DNA from: Candidatus Omnitrophota bacterium
GTDB lineage: Bacteria; Omnitrophota; Koll11; Pluralincolimonadales; Pluralincolimonadaceae
Reading direction: 5' to 3'
NCBI GenBank assembly: GCA_022709465.1
Contig: JAKLIT010000020.1
Span: forward strand, 1 to 15,177
DNA length: 15,177 nucleotides
Under the pieces are notes generated by a model. The model was given only the letters and a program-made list of their open reading frames with translations. It ran no database searches and was not told the origin of the DNA. Position numbers and translations under genes: made by a program. Shown piece after piece: positions 7,449-14,852 of this stretch (position 1 is its first letter; the number at the start of each line of letters is the position of its first letter).

Positions 7449-8496
7449 CTGTCAATACCTCGCATCCTTTCGTGGTTACAAGCACCATATCCTCTATCCT
7501 TACTCCGCCCCATCCCGGTATATAGATCGCCGGTTCGACAGTAAACACCATACCGGGCTTTAAGATAACGTGGTTACTGCTGGAGACGGAAGGACTTTCG
7601 TGGACCTCAAGCCCTATGCCGTGGCCGAGGGAATGGCCGAACCTTTTGCCGTATCCCTTGCCGTTAATAAAGCCGCGCGCGATCTTATCAATATTCGATA
7701 TCTTCGCGCCGGGCTTGATCGCCTTTATCGAACGCCTCTGCGCTTCCTTGACTATGCTGTAGATCTTCTTGTGTTCGGAATCAATTTTACCCAAAAAGAA
7801 CACCCGTGTCAAGTCGGATTTGTAACCCTCGTAGCTGACTCCTAAGTCCAATAGGACCATATCGTTAGGACGGATTATCCTGTCGCTCGGACGGGCATGC
7901 GGGAACGCGCTGTTGGTGCCGGATGCCACTATCAGCTCGAACGACGCCCATTCGCCGCTTGCCGCCCTGATGAAATACTCGGTCCTGGCAGCCAGGTCGT
8001 TCTCGCTGAGGCCCGGCTTGAGTATCGAATTGAAATAAGCGACCGCGTTCTCGAGGATGTTCACGGAATTCCTTATATGCTCCATCTCCCACCGGTCCTT
8101 CACCTGCCTGAGGACCTCGATCATGCCGTGGACCGACACTACCTCGCATCCGGGAGCGCCCGAACATATCCTTTCATACGCGGCATAGCTCAGATGCGAC
8201 GATTCGAAACCGAGCCTCTTGATCTTGCGTTTGCGCGCGAGCCGGAATATTATGTCGCTTACCGGGGAATTGGCTATGATTATCTCGAAACCTCTCACGT
8301 CACGCTTCGCCTGCAGCGCAAACCTTTCGTCCGTTACCAGGTATCTTTTGGACCTTGTGACAAAAAGGCACGCGTCCTCGCCCGTGTAACCGCTCAGGTA
8401 CCTGACGTTCTGCGGCCTCGTCACGAGTATCGAATCTATGCCGTGTTTGCGCAAAAGGCCCGCGGCCCTATCTATGCGTTTTGAGTAGGGGTCCAT
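7432..8496 (-). CDS. pepP: Xaa-Pro peptidase, M24B family (PepP/PepQ-like)
   Basis: Metallopeptidase predicted to release N-terminal residues ahead of proline (aminopeptidase P) or to split X-Pro dipeptides. The 354 residues comprise a creatinase-type N-terminal domain (about 5-125, including TRPQNVRYLSGYTG) and a pita-bread catalytic domain (about 133-350). All five metal ligands are present: D217 in LLDLG, D228 in SDLTR, H292 in GHGIGL, E321 in TVEP and E335 in RIEDM; H200 in FPHARPS is the usual accessory histidine. Exact specificity (aminopeptidase versus dipeptidase) cannot be settled from sequence. The 3' end overlaps efp by 17 bases, and aroQ ends 11 bases before its start. Probably cytoplasmic, as no signal peptide is seen. 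Confidence 0.93.
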   Translation of the reverse strand: MDPYSKRIDRAAGLLRKHGIDSILVTRPQNVRYLSGYTGEDACLFVTRSKRYLVTDERFALQAKRDVRGFEIIIANSPVSDIIFRLARKRKIKRLGFESSHLSYAAYERICSGAPGCEVVSVHGMIEVLRQVKDRWEMEHIRNSVNILENAVAYFNSILKPGLSENDLAARTEYFIRAASGEWASFELIVASGTNSAFPHARPSDRIIRPNDMVLLDLGVSYEGYKSDLTRVFFLGKIDSEHKKIYSIVKEAQRRSIKAIKPGAKISNIDKIARGFINGKGYGKRFGHSLGHGIGLEVHESPSVSSSNHVILKPGMVFTVEPAIYIPGWGGVRIEDMVLVTTKGCEVLTDDIDK

Positions 8497-8507
8497 TTTG
8501 TCCCGTT

Positions 8508-8951
8508 CTATTTTGACTTATTTGCTATACCGATAGCGGCCATCAGCCCGAGCCTGTAACTGTCGAGGCCGAAGCCGCTGACCTGCCCTGCGGCAACCGG
8601 GGCGATGAGCGAAGTGCGCCGGAATTCCTCCCGGGCGTGGATATTTGACAGGTGGACTTCAACGGTCGGTATCGAGACCGCGGCGATCGCGTCCCTTATC
8701 GCTACCGAGGTATGGGTGTATGCGGCGGGATTTATGAGTATGCAGGCGAACCTGCCTTTCGCGCCGCCTATCTTCTCGACTATCTCGCCTTCATGGCTCG
8801 ACTGGAAGATCTCGAGGGAGACTTTCTGGGCCTTGGCTATCTTCGACAGCTCGGAGTCGATCTGCTTGAGCGTCACCTTGCCGTATATCCCTACCTCGCG
8901 GCTGCCGAGCAGGTTCAGGTTCGGCCCGTGTATGACAAGTATCTTTTTCAT
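8508..8951 (-). CDS. aroQ: Type II 3-dehydroquinate dehydratase
   Basis: Dehydrates 3-dehydroquinate to 3-dehydroshikimate, third step of the shikimate pathway to aromatic amino acids. The 147-residue length is typical of the small dodecameric type II enzyme. [12 protein letters not shown] (8-19), SSHEGE (51-56), [15 protein letters not shown] (74-88) and [14 protein letters not shown] (98-111) are all conserved. Catalytic residues known from the Mycobacterium tuberculosis enzyme (R19, Y24, N75, H101, R112) fall at R18, Y23, N74, H100 and R111, all shifted by one. It lies nine bases after the membrane-protein gene and 11 bases before the peptidase. No other shikimate genes are in the window. 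Confidence 0.97.
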   Translation of the reverse strand: MKKILVIHGPNLNLLGSREVGIYGKVTLKQIDSELSKIAKAQKVSLEIFQSSHEGEIVEKIGGAKGRFACILINPAAYTHTSVAIRDAIAAVSIPTVEVHLSNIHAREEFRRTSLIAPVAAGQVSGFGLDSYRLGLMAAIGIANKSK

Positions 8952-8960
8952 GGTAGTATT

Positions 8961-9920
8961 TTATCCCACTTTCGGTATTTTGTAAAGCCTGCTTGAGAAG
9001 AGGTACAGCACGCCGCCGATCAGGCCTGCCAATATCACCAGCGCGAGGAACAGTATAGACACGGCCACGGAACCCTCCCTGCTCATGAACTCGCTCAGGA
9101 ATATCACGAACGCCCCTTCCCTTACACCGAGGCCGTTAATGGACGGCATCATCGAGGCAACGGAAACGAGCGGCATGATCAAGAACAGGTTCAGCAGCGA
9201 GACCTCCTGTGAAAGGCACCTTATAAGGAAATAGAGCGATACGACCGCGATCATTTGCGCTATAAGGGAAAGGCCCACCACCTTCACCACTATCATCGGG
9301 CTCTCCTTATACGCGCTGAACGCGCAGTACAATTTGTGAAGTTTCGAGCCTTTCTGGAAAGCCGGCAGGGACAACAGGCCCGAGAAGAGCATCTTCGCGA
9401 GGCCTTTGCTGAGAAAGACCGCGAAGATGACGGTCACAGAGCCCGCGAATATCGAGCAGCCCCATACGAGCTTGGGATCCTCTATCCTCCCGTACATGAA
9501 TATGAGCCCGAGAAGCGCGAGCAACCCTATCGAAAGGAAACCGAAAAACCTGTCGAAGAAAACCGCCGAGAAGGATTCGAGCTTCCTCTCGCTCTTCTTC
9601 GTTGCGTAATACGCCTTCACGATATCGCCGCCTATCGAGGTCGGCAGGAAATTATTGAAGAAATTGCCGATAAACGTAAGGTATACCGATTCCATGACGG
9701 TAAGCTTCAACCCCTGCACGCCGAGCATCACCTTGAGCCTGTAGGAGACGATTATCACGGCAAAGAGGTTGAAGAACGCCGCCAGCAGGAATTCGGGATA
9801 CCTTATGCCCTTAAGCGTACCTAATATATCCGGGATATCCTTCCTGAAAACCCATAACAGCAGGCCGATAAATACCAGGCTTACCGCCGCGCGCAGGAAT
9901 ACGGACAATTTACTGTTCAT
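8961..9920 (-). CDS. UPF0104 / LPG-synthase-TM family membrane protein
   Basis: Integral membrane protein of 319 residues with about eight hydrophobic segments (for example 10-25, 42-66, 78-92, 119-143, 152-171, 209-234, 242-256 and 284-310). It carries the family marks NFLPTSIGGD (90-99), FDRFFG (122-127) and PSINGLGVREG (259-269), seen in the flippase-like membrane domain of lysylphosphatidylglycerol synthase MprF and in UPF0104 proteins. There is no synthetase domain, so lipid lysinylation is not implied; a lipid or glycolipid transport role is inference. I chose the ATG at 9918-9920: the frame stays open to 10073, but that extension is a hydrophilic, low-quality stretch fully inside rmuC, whereas MNSKLSVFLRAAVSLV begins right at the first membrane helix. 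It overlaps the rmuC end by 11 bases. Confidence 0.88.
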   Translation of the reverse strand: MNSKLSVFLRAAVSLVFIGLLLWVFRKDIPDILGTLKGIRYPEFLLAAFFNLFAVIIVSYRLKVMLGVQGLKLTVMESVYLTFIGNFFNNFLPTSIGGDIVKAYYATKKSERKLESFSAVFFDRFFGFLSIGLLALLGLIFMYGRIEDPKLVWGCSIFAGSVTVIFAVFLSKGLAKMLFSGLLSLPAFQKGSKLHKLYCAFSAYKESPMIVVKVVGLSLIAQMIAVVSLYFLIRCLSQEVSLLNLFLIMPLVSVASMMPSINGLGVREGAFVIFLSEFMSREGSVAVSILFLALVILAGLIGGVLYLFSSRLYKIPKVG

Positions 9921-10839
9921 TGCGGCGGAGTTCCAGGGAATCAAGGTCGGCGTCCAGCTTCGCGAGCTTGCGGGCGGCTTCCGAGGTGTATTTTTTATGC
10001 GCGTCGTTGAGGTGGCTTCCGACGATGTCGAATATCCCCTTGAAATCCTCGAAATCCTTCCTGAGCGCACCAATCCTCTCGAGAATCTGCTTTGCGTTAT
10101 CCTCTATCCTGAACGCCTTGAGGCCGTGCACTATCGTCGCCACGTACGGATAGAGCGTCGCGGGAGAGACGATATAGACCCTGTTCTTCGCGGCATAGGC
10201 AAGCAGCGAAGAATCCTCGCCGTACTGCGACGAATCCCTCACTATCGCCTCATAATATACGCTTTCCGACGGCACGTACATCAGCGCGAACTCGAAGGTC
10301 TTCTCGCTCGGCGATATGTATTTCTTCGCGATGCTGTCTATCTGCTTCTTGACCGCCTGGACGAACTCCCTGAAACAGCGGCGCTTCTCCTCATCCGCCT
10401 CGCACTCGAGCATCCTCCTGAAGCTGTCCAGCGGGAACTTCGAATCTATGGGCAGGATGAACTCCCTGAATTTTATGACAGCGTCGACCTGCTCGCCGGA
10501 ACGGAAGGAATATTTCATCTGGTAGTTGCCGGTCGGGAGCATATCCGAAAGTATCTTCTCGAGCAGCAGTTCGCCGGTCATGCCGCGTATCTGCGGCGGC
10601 TTCAGCAGGTTGCCTATCTCGTTGATCGCCCTGCCGAATTCCTCTAACCTCTCGCCCCTCGTCTTTAGCTCGCCGAGGCTCCTGTTCATGTCGCCTATGG
10701 CGCCCGTGGTCGACTGTATCGCGCCGTTGACACCGCCGGCGATATCCTTCGGCAAGCTCCTGACCTTCACGAACAGGTATATAGACACCGCGAGCGACAC
10801 CAGGACCAGCGCCGATATGGCAGCCAGCAATGCCGTCAT
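9910..10839 (-). CDS. rmuC: Membrane-anchored RmuC-family protein
   Basis: RmuC family, linked in E. coli to limiting inversions at inverted repeats and assigned to the PD-(D/E)XK nuclease-like superfamily. The 309-residue protein has an N-terminal hydrophobic helix (4-24), a short helical stalk (about 31-80) and the RmuC domain (about 82-290). Visible family features are RGMTGELLLEKIL (85-97), with E90 and E94, and a D119...D132-S-K134 arrangement (VDAVIKF, then ILPIDSKFPLD), which resembles the D-x-K active-site pattern; FALMYVPSES follows. The coiled-coil region is much shorter than in typical RmuC proteins of over 400 residues. The start overlaps the DUF1844 gene stop as ATGA and the 3' end overlaps the next gene by 11 bases. 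Confidence 0.9.
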   Translation of the reverse strand: MTALLAAISALVLVSLAVSIYLFVKVRSLPKDIAGGVNGAIQSTTGAIGDMNRSLGELKTRGERLEEFGRAINEIGNLLKPPQIRGMTGELLLEKILSDMLPTGNYQMKYSFRSGEQVDAVIKFREFILPIDSKFPLDSFRRMLECEADEEKRRCFREFVQAVKKQIDSIAKKYISPSEKTFEFALMYVPSESVYYEAIVRDSSQYGEDSSLLAYAAKNRVYIVSPATLYPYVATIVHGLKAFRIEDNAKQILERIGALRKDFEDFKGIFDIVGSHLNDAHKKYTSEAARKLAKLDADLDSLELRRNEQ

Positions 10840-11117
10840 TTTGACTTCTCTGCGTATTTCAGCCTGAGCCCGTAGAGAACATCGTCTATGAGCTTCTGCT
10901 CTTCCGCCGACAAGTTGCCTTTCGACTTCTCCTTTATCATCGCGATCGTCTCGATCATATACCTCGCGCGCTCGAGCTCCACCTTCGTCTCGTTATTCAC
11001 AGGGTTCGCCATCTCGCCGAGGAATATCATCGCCTGCATCCCGAGGCTCGTTATGAATATGCTGAAGCTCGGTTCATACTTAGATTCCTCATTACCCATC
11101 TTATCGTGTAATTCCAT
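10836..11117 (-). CDS. DUF1844 family protein
   Basis: A 93-residue protein of a family without known function. It matches DUF1844 by SFSIFITSLGMQAMIFLGEM (17-36) followed by ELERARYMIETIAMIKEKSKG (48-68) and a final amphipathic helix LIDDVLYGLRLKY (76-88). The first block is hydrophobic enough to pack against a membrane or a partner, though it is short and rich in Met and Phe. I kept the ATG at 11115-11117 because an AGGAG lies upstream, although its spacing of about 14 bases is long; the alternative ATG seven codons in has no ribosome-binding site. Its stop overlaps the rmuC start, so co-translation and a shared process with RmuC are plausible but unproven. Confidence 0.85.
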   Translation of the reverse strand: MELHDKMGNEESKYEPSFSIFITSLGMQAMIFLGEMANPVNNETKVELERARYMIETIAMIKEKSKGNLSAEEQKLIDDVLYGLRLKYAEKSK

Positions 11118-11157
11118 AACGGTCTATATTACTCCTGTTTTTTTGTCCGCGCAACAA

Positions 11158-11967
11158 CTAATAGACGATGATCCCCGCGTAGCCGACGACCGAGCCGTAA
11201 TCGCCCGACGCGTCCCCGCTCGTCGCGTACTTTACGAGCTTCGCGCCCTTCGCTCCGAGCTCCTTCGCCGCGGCAAGCATGACGCATACGGGGACATATC
11301 CGCACATCGATATCCCGTGCTTCCCGACGGCGTCGGCAAGCCCTTTCTCGTCCAAGCCAAGGATCGCTTTTATCGCGATGCTATCTTTGGCCTTTGCCGA
11401 CTCTCGTGACTCGTAATGGGTCATGTCGGAACTCGCGATTATCGTCACGCCGCCGGAATTCGCGGATCTTATCGCGGCGGCCATCTCTTTTCCGATGATG
11501 CGGTATGCCTGTATATCCGCCTCGGCAAGCACAATAGGCACTATCCTGACCCCCGGCTTTAGCGCCTGGAGGAACGGTATCTGCACTTCAACGGAATGCT
11601 CAGAGCGGTGGGCGCCGCTGTCTTCCTCGAGATAGGACGAGCCCGAAAGAATGGCTTTCGCCAGGCGGGTATCTATCTCCGCGTCGCCTGAAGGCAGCCG
11701 CCATACGCCTTCCGTCATTATGGAGAACGGCTTACCGAGACCTGTGTGGTTGGGCCCGATTATCACGCATGTCTGCCCCAGGGACGCGCTTGAAAGGACC
11801 GCTCCCGCGACCGGCCCCGAATAGATGTATCCCGCGTGCGGGGAGACGATGCCTATGGCTTCCGGCTTTGAGGCAGGCCCTTTGGATATATACTTCTCCA
11901 CTTCCTTCCGCAGGGACTGTCCGGTCCCGGGATAGAATTGGCCTGATACGGCCGGTTCGCGTATCAT
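11158..11967 (-). CDS. amrB: MEMO1-family protein (AmmeMemoRadiSam system protein B)
   Basis: Belongs to the MEMO family, related in fold to class III extradiol dioxygenases; bacterial and archaeal members usually sit with an AMMECR1 protein and a radical-SAM protein. The 269 residues are normal. The would-be active-site residues are present: H44 in SPHAGY, H74 in GPNHTG, H124 in SEHSVEVQ, the SSDMTHY block (179-185) and C222 in SMCGYVP; H44, H74 and C222 correspond to the metal-binding His/His/Cys set described for human MEMO1. The biochemical role in bacteria is not established. Neither partner gene is in this window. The ATG overlaps the stop of the M16 gene (ATGA), and a 40-base gap follows before DUF1844. 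Confidence 0.93.
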   Translation of the reverse strand: MIREPAVSGQFYPGTGQSLRKEVEKYISKGPASKPEAIGIVSPHAGYIYSGPVAGAVLSSASLGQTCVIIGPNHTGLGKPFSIMTEGVWRLPSGDAEIDTRLAKAILSGSSYLEEDSGAHRSEHSVEVQIPFLQALKPGVRIVPIVLAEADIQAYRIIGKEMAAAIRSANSGGVTIIASSDMTHYESRESAKAKDSIAIKAILGLDEKGLADAVGKHGISMCGYVPVCVMLAAAKELGAKGAKLVKYATSGDASGDYGSVVGYAGIIVY

Positions 11968-14564
11968 GGGGTGATTACGACCTCGTTCATCTTCGAGTCG
12001 GGGAAGTACCTTTTTACCGCAGCCATTACATCCCCTGCGGTCACGGCATTCACCATATCCGGATACTTGAGGAATTCGCCGCTGCCGAGGCCGTACAATT
12101 CATCGAGGCAGGCCCTGAAAGCGATGTCGGAATTCACTTCAAGCCCTATATAATACGACCCGACCAGGTCGCTCTTAGCGAGATCCATCTCTTCCTGGGT
12201 AGGCCCTTCGGCCCTCAGCGATCTCAGGGTGCCGAGTATGATGCCCTTCGCCTGCTCTATGTCCTTCGATCCCGCGGAGACGTAGAACGCGTTATAGCCG
12301 GGGTCTATACCGAGCACCGAGAAAGAGCCCTGCGCGTACGATAACCCGAGCTTCCCGCGGATGTCCCTGTACAGCCTTCCGCCTTCGCGGCTCAGTATTG
12401 AGTTTATTACATCGAGGACATACTTGTCCTTATCCTTCACATCTATCCCGGGATAGCCTAGCATCAGTACCGACTGTTCCTTCGGCATGGCCTTTAATGT
12501 TCTCCTCGGCGCCAGCTGCTCCTGTTCCCGCGGCACTGTTATTCCCCTGAAACTCTCTTTCTGAAAACTGCCGAATGCCGAGACTATCCTCCTCTGCATG
12601 CCGGCATCTATATCCCCGAACGCCGCGATGACCATGTTCTCGGGCACCGCGTAATACTTGTAATAATCCAGGAGGTCCTTCCTTCCGATCCGGGAGACCG
12701 ATTCCGCGTTACCGAGGTCGGGCATCCCGTAAGGATGTGACTGGAAGACCGCCCTGATAAGCTCTTTAGACGCGACGGCGAAGATATCGTCGTCTTGCGC
12801 TTTTATCGCCGCGAGCTGGAGCTGTTTCGTGATAGCCAGTTCCTTCTCAGGGAACCTCGGGTTGGCGAGGATATCGCGGATCAGCGACAACGTGCTCCTG
12901 AAATCTCCCTTGAGGCATTTCGCCGATACGCCGAACGCGTTCTTACCGCTGAAGCCCGATATCTCTATGCCGCGCGATTCCGTCTCTTCGGCTATCGCCG
13001 CCGCCGAACGCATCCTCGTCCCTTTCATCAACATGGCCGACAGCATCTTCGTTATGCCGTTATTATCCTCGTCCTCCGCCCTGACCCCTCCCTTAAAAGC
13101 GGCGCACACCGATACCACCGGCAGGGAATCGTCCCTGCTTATCAGCAGCGTCGCGCCGTTCTTAAGTTTCCTGCTTATTATATCTATGCGTTTCGCAGTG
13201 TCCGCGGGCGGCGCCGCCTTCGGCGGCTCCTTCAACGCGGGCATCAGTTTGACGACGGTCATGTTGTCAAGGTTCAGGTAATGCGACGCGGCCCTTCTTA
13301 TGTCGGCCGCCCGGACGCGGCCCAGCCCGTCGATATACCTGCGTGAATAATCATAATCTCCCGTAGAGACGAAACCCGAGGCAAAATCGTCCGCCTGGGC
13401 CTCGATCGACTCTTTTCCGAATATATAACCGCTTATGACCGCCCTCTTGACCTTAGCGAGCTCGCGTGAAGCGAGCGACCTTCTCTTTATCGCGGATATC
13501 TCCGAGAGTACCGCATCAACAGCGCGGCCTGCGTCGGCTTCGTCGAGCACCATAGACACGATGAAGAGCCCCGGGTCTGATGGCGTGTAATTATACGCGG
13601 TGACCGAGAACGCCAGCCTCTTGTCCTTTATTATGCTCTTGTAAAGGCGGGAGCTCTCCCCCTGCCCGAGCGCGGCGGCGAGCAGGTCGAGCGGGTATAG
13701 GTCATTGTCTGCAAGGCTCGTGGTATGGAAGGCGATGAGCACCCGTGAAAGCTTCAGGCCTTCCTTGCGTGCCTGCGCCGTCCTCTCGGACATCTGCAGG
13801 GGTTCGGCGGCCTTTATAACGGCCGGGTCCGGCTTTCGCGGCAGCTTGCCGAGCGTCTCGGCGCAATATTTCAGCGCGGCTTCCGCGTCGACATCGCCCA
13901 CTATAGACATCACGCAGTTATTCGGCACATAAAGCGCCGAATGGTATTCCGCCAGGTCTGCTTTCTTTAGCTGCCTGAACAGGCCCTCATAACCGATCAC
14001 GGGATATTTGTACGGATGGAGCGAATAAGCTGTCTCCCACAGCAACATCGAGGATTCGCGAGACGGGTCGTCCCGGCCCATCCTTATCTCGTTCAGGATC
14101 ACCTCTTTTTCCTTCTGGAACTCGGATTCGTTGAACGAGGGGCTGAAGACAAAATCGGACAACAACGAGAGTGCCTTCTCAAGGTGCTTCGCTTCGACGG
14201 TAAGATATACCTCTGTCGTATCGTGAGAGGTCGAGGCGTTTATGTAACCGCCGTAGGATTTTATCCTCTTCTCGATCTCGCCGACCGGAAGGTTCGCGGT
14301 ACCCTTGAAGAGCATATGCTCGACGAAATGAGATATGCCGGTGCCCGCGTACTTCCCTTCTGTCGCCGAACCGGCCCTTACCACAAGCCTGACCGCCGCC
14401 ATCGGCACTTTTCCGGAACTCTTGACGATGGCTGTAAGGCCGTTATCGAGCGTTTGCTTCGAGACCGTGTCTTCGTAGACCAATACGGGAGGCGCGGCCG
14501 GGTGGAAAAAGAAAACTGCTGTGGCTATAAGACACAGCAGTATTAGATAATATACGATCCTCAT
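11964..14564 (-). CDS. Two-domain M16 zinc peptidase with N-terminal membrane anchor
   Basis: Insulinase/pitrilysin-family (M16) protein, 866 residues from the chosen ATG. An N-terminal hydrophobic segment (about 3-20) is a signal peptide or anchor, placing the enzyme on the periplasmic side. The first half (about 33-435) has the inverted zinc site HFVEH (H79, E82, H83) and E159 in VILNEIR, exactly 76 residues after H83 as in active M16 enzymes, plus the SRLY substrate-site motif near 305-308. The second half (about 455-866) repeats the fold, but the zinc motif is lost (K506, S509 and A510 replace the H, E and H), while GRLYRDIRGKLGLSYAQG remains. This resembles PqqL-like or YmxG-type tandem proteins. 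A TTG two codons upstream (14570) is an alternative start; neither has a clear ribosome-binding site. It is 21 bases after rpsU. Confidence 0.93.
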   Translation of the reverse strand: MRIVYYLILLCLIATAVFFFHPAAPPVLVYEDTVSKQTLDNGLTAIVKSSGKVPMAAVRLVVRAGSATEGKYAGTGISHFVEHMLFKGTANLPVGEIEKRIKSYGGYINASTSHDTTEVYLTVEAKHLEKALSLLSDFVFSPSFNESEFQKEKEVILNEIRMGRDDPSRESSMLLWETAYSLHPYKYPVIGYEGLFRQLKKADLAEYHSALYVPNNCVMSIVGDVDAEAALKYCAETLGKLPRKPDPAVIKAAEPLQMSERTAQARKEGLKLSRVLIAFHTTSLADNDLYPLDLLAAALGQGESSRLYKSIIKDKRLAFSVTAYNYTPSDPGLFIVSMVLDEADAGRAVDAVLSEISAIKRRSLASRELAKVKRAVISGYIFGKESIEAQADDFASGFVSTGDYDYSRRYIDGLGRVRAADIRRAASHYLNLDNMTVVKLMPALKEPPKAAPPADTAKRIDIISRKLKNGATLLISRDDSLPVVSVCAAFKGGVRAEDEDNNGITKMLSAMLMKGTRMRSAAAIAEETESRGIEISGFSGKNAFGVSAKCLKGDFRSTLSLIRDILANPRFPEKELAITKQLQLAAIKAQDDDIFAVASKELIRAVFQSHPYGMPDLGNAESVSRIGRKDLLDYYKYYAVPENMVIAAFGDIDAGMQRRIVSAFGSFQKESFRGITVPREQEQLAPRRTLKAMPKEQSVLMLGYPGIDVKDKDKYVLDVINSILSREGGRLYRDIRGKLGLSYAQGSFSVLGIDPGYNAFYVSAGSKDIEQAKGIILGTLRSLRAEGPTQEEMDLAKSDLVGSYYIGLEVNSDIAFRACLDELYGLGSGEFLKYPDMVNAVTAGDVMAAVKRYFPDSKMNEVVITP

Positions 14565-14585
14565 TGGCAAACGCTCATAAAAGAA

Positions 14586-14774
14586 TCAGAAGCTATATCT
14601 TTTCCTTTTGTTCTTGAGCGCCTCCATCTGTTTTCTCTTTTTCTTGACGCTCGGCTTCTCGTAGTGCTTGCGCGCCCTTATAGCTTTTAATATACCTTCT
14701 CTTTCGATCTTCTTTTTAAGCCGCCTTAGGGCCTTTTCCAGAGGCTCGTTTTGGCCGACTTCTACCATTGGCAT
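14586..14774 (-). CDS. rpsU: 30S ribosomal protein bS21
   Basis: Small-subunit protein that helps initiate translation near the 16S rRNA 3' end. The 62 residues fit bS21: a short beta start (VEVGQNEPLEKALRRLKKK, 4-22), a hydrophobic turn GILKAIRARKHYEKPS and a strongly basic tail of Lys/Arg (VKKKRKQMEALKNKRKRYSF). A second in-frame ATG at codon 3 could also be the start; I kept the first because AAAGGGATG lies about ten bases before it. It is the first complete gene after the promoter at 14813-14841, with a predicted 5' leader of about 30 bases, and precedes the M16 gene closely. Some bS21 genes are autoregulated through their leaders, but nothing specific is visible here. Confidence 0.96.
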   Translation of the reverse strand: MPMVEVGQNEPLEKALRRLKKKIEREGILKAIRARKHYEKPSVKKKRKQMEALKNKRKRYSF

Positions 14775-14812
14775 TAGATATCATCCCTTTCTTTATGGTT
14801 TTCGTCAACGTC

Positions 14813-14841
14813 AATATAACAGAGAGCCGGCCGCCTGTCAA
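14813..14841 (-). promoter_or_regulatory. Sigma-70-type promoter upstream of rpsU
   Basis: On the minus strand the -35 box TTGACA (14841-14836) and the -10 box TATATT (14818-14813) are separated by exactly 17 bases, and TGT directly before the -10 gives an extended -10 (TGn). Transcription would start near 14805, leaving a leader of about 30 bases before the rpsU ATG. This is the only near-consensus promoter I found in the window and lies in its largest intergenic gap (78 bases). It probably drives rpsU and the M16 gene and possibly genes further down, since no terminator is seen. The boxes were read by eye and not scored. Confidence 0.8.
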
Positions 14842-14852
14842 GATAAATTGCC

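Noticed and set aside
9921..10073. 51-codon N-terminal extension of the UPF0104 membrane protein
   Set aside because: It lies entirely inside rmuC and encodes a Ser/Arg/Pro-rich stretch unlike the family; the family N-terminus begins at the ATG at 9918-9920.
9769..10647. 292-codon open frame on the plus strand across rmuC and the membrane-protein gene
   Set aside because: It is antisense to two well-supported genes and its translation is Arg/Leu-rich with no recognisable domain.
11118..11157. Possible promoter (TAATAT) or terminator between amrB and the DUF1844 gene
   Set aside because: The would-be -35 matches poorly (TTGCGC), the start site would fall at the ATG, and the A-rich run has no hairpin before it. 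The AGGAG there is better read as a ribosome-binding site.
14565..14570. TTG start for the M16 gene two codons upstream
   Set aside because: The ATG at 14562-14564 gives the same protein less two residues and a standard start codon; the choice does not affect function, so the ATG was preferred.
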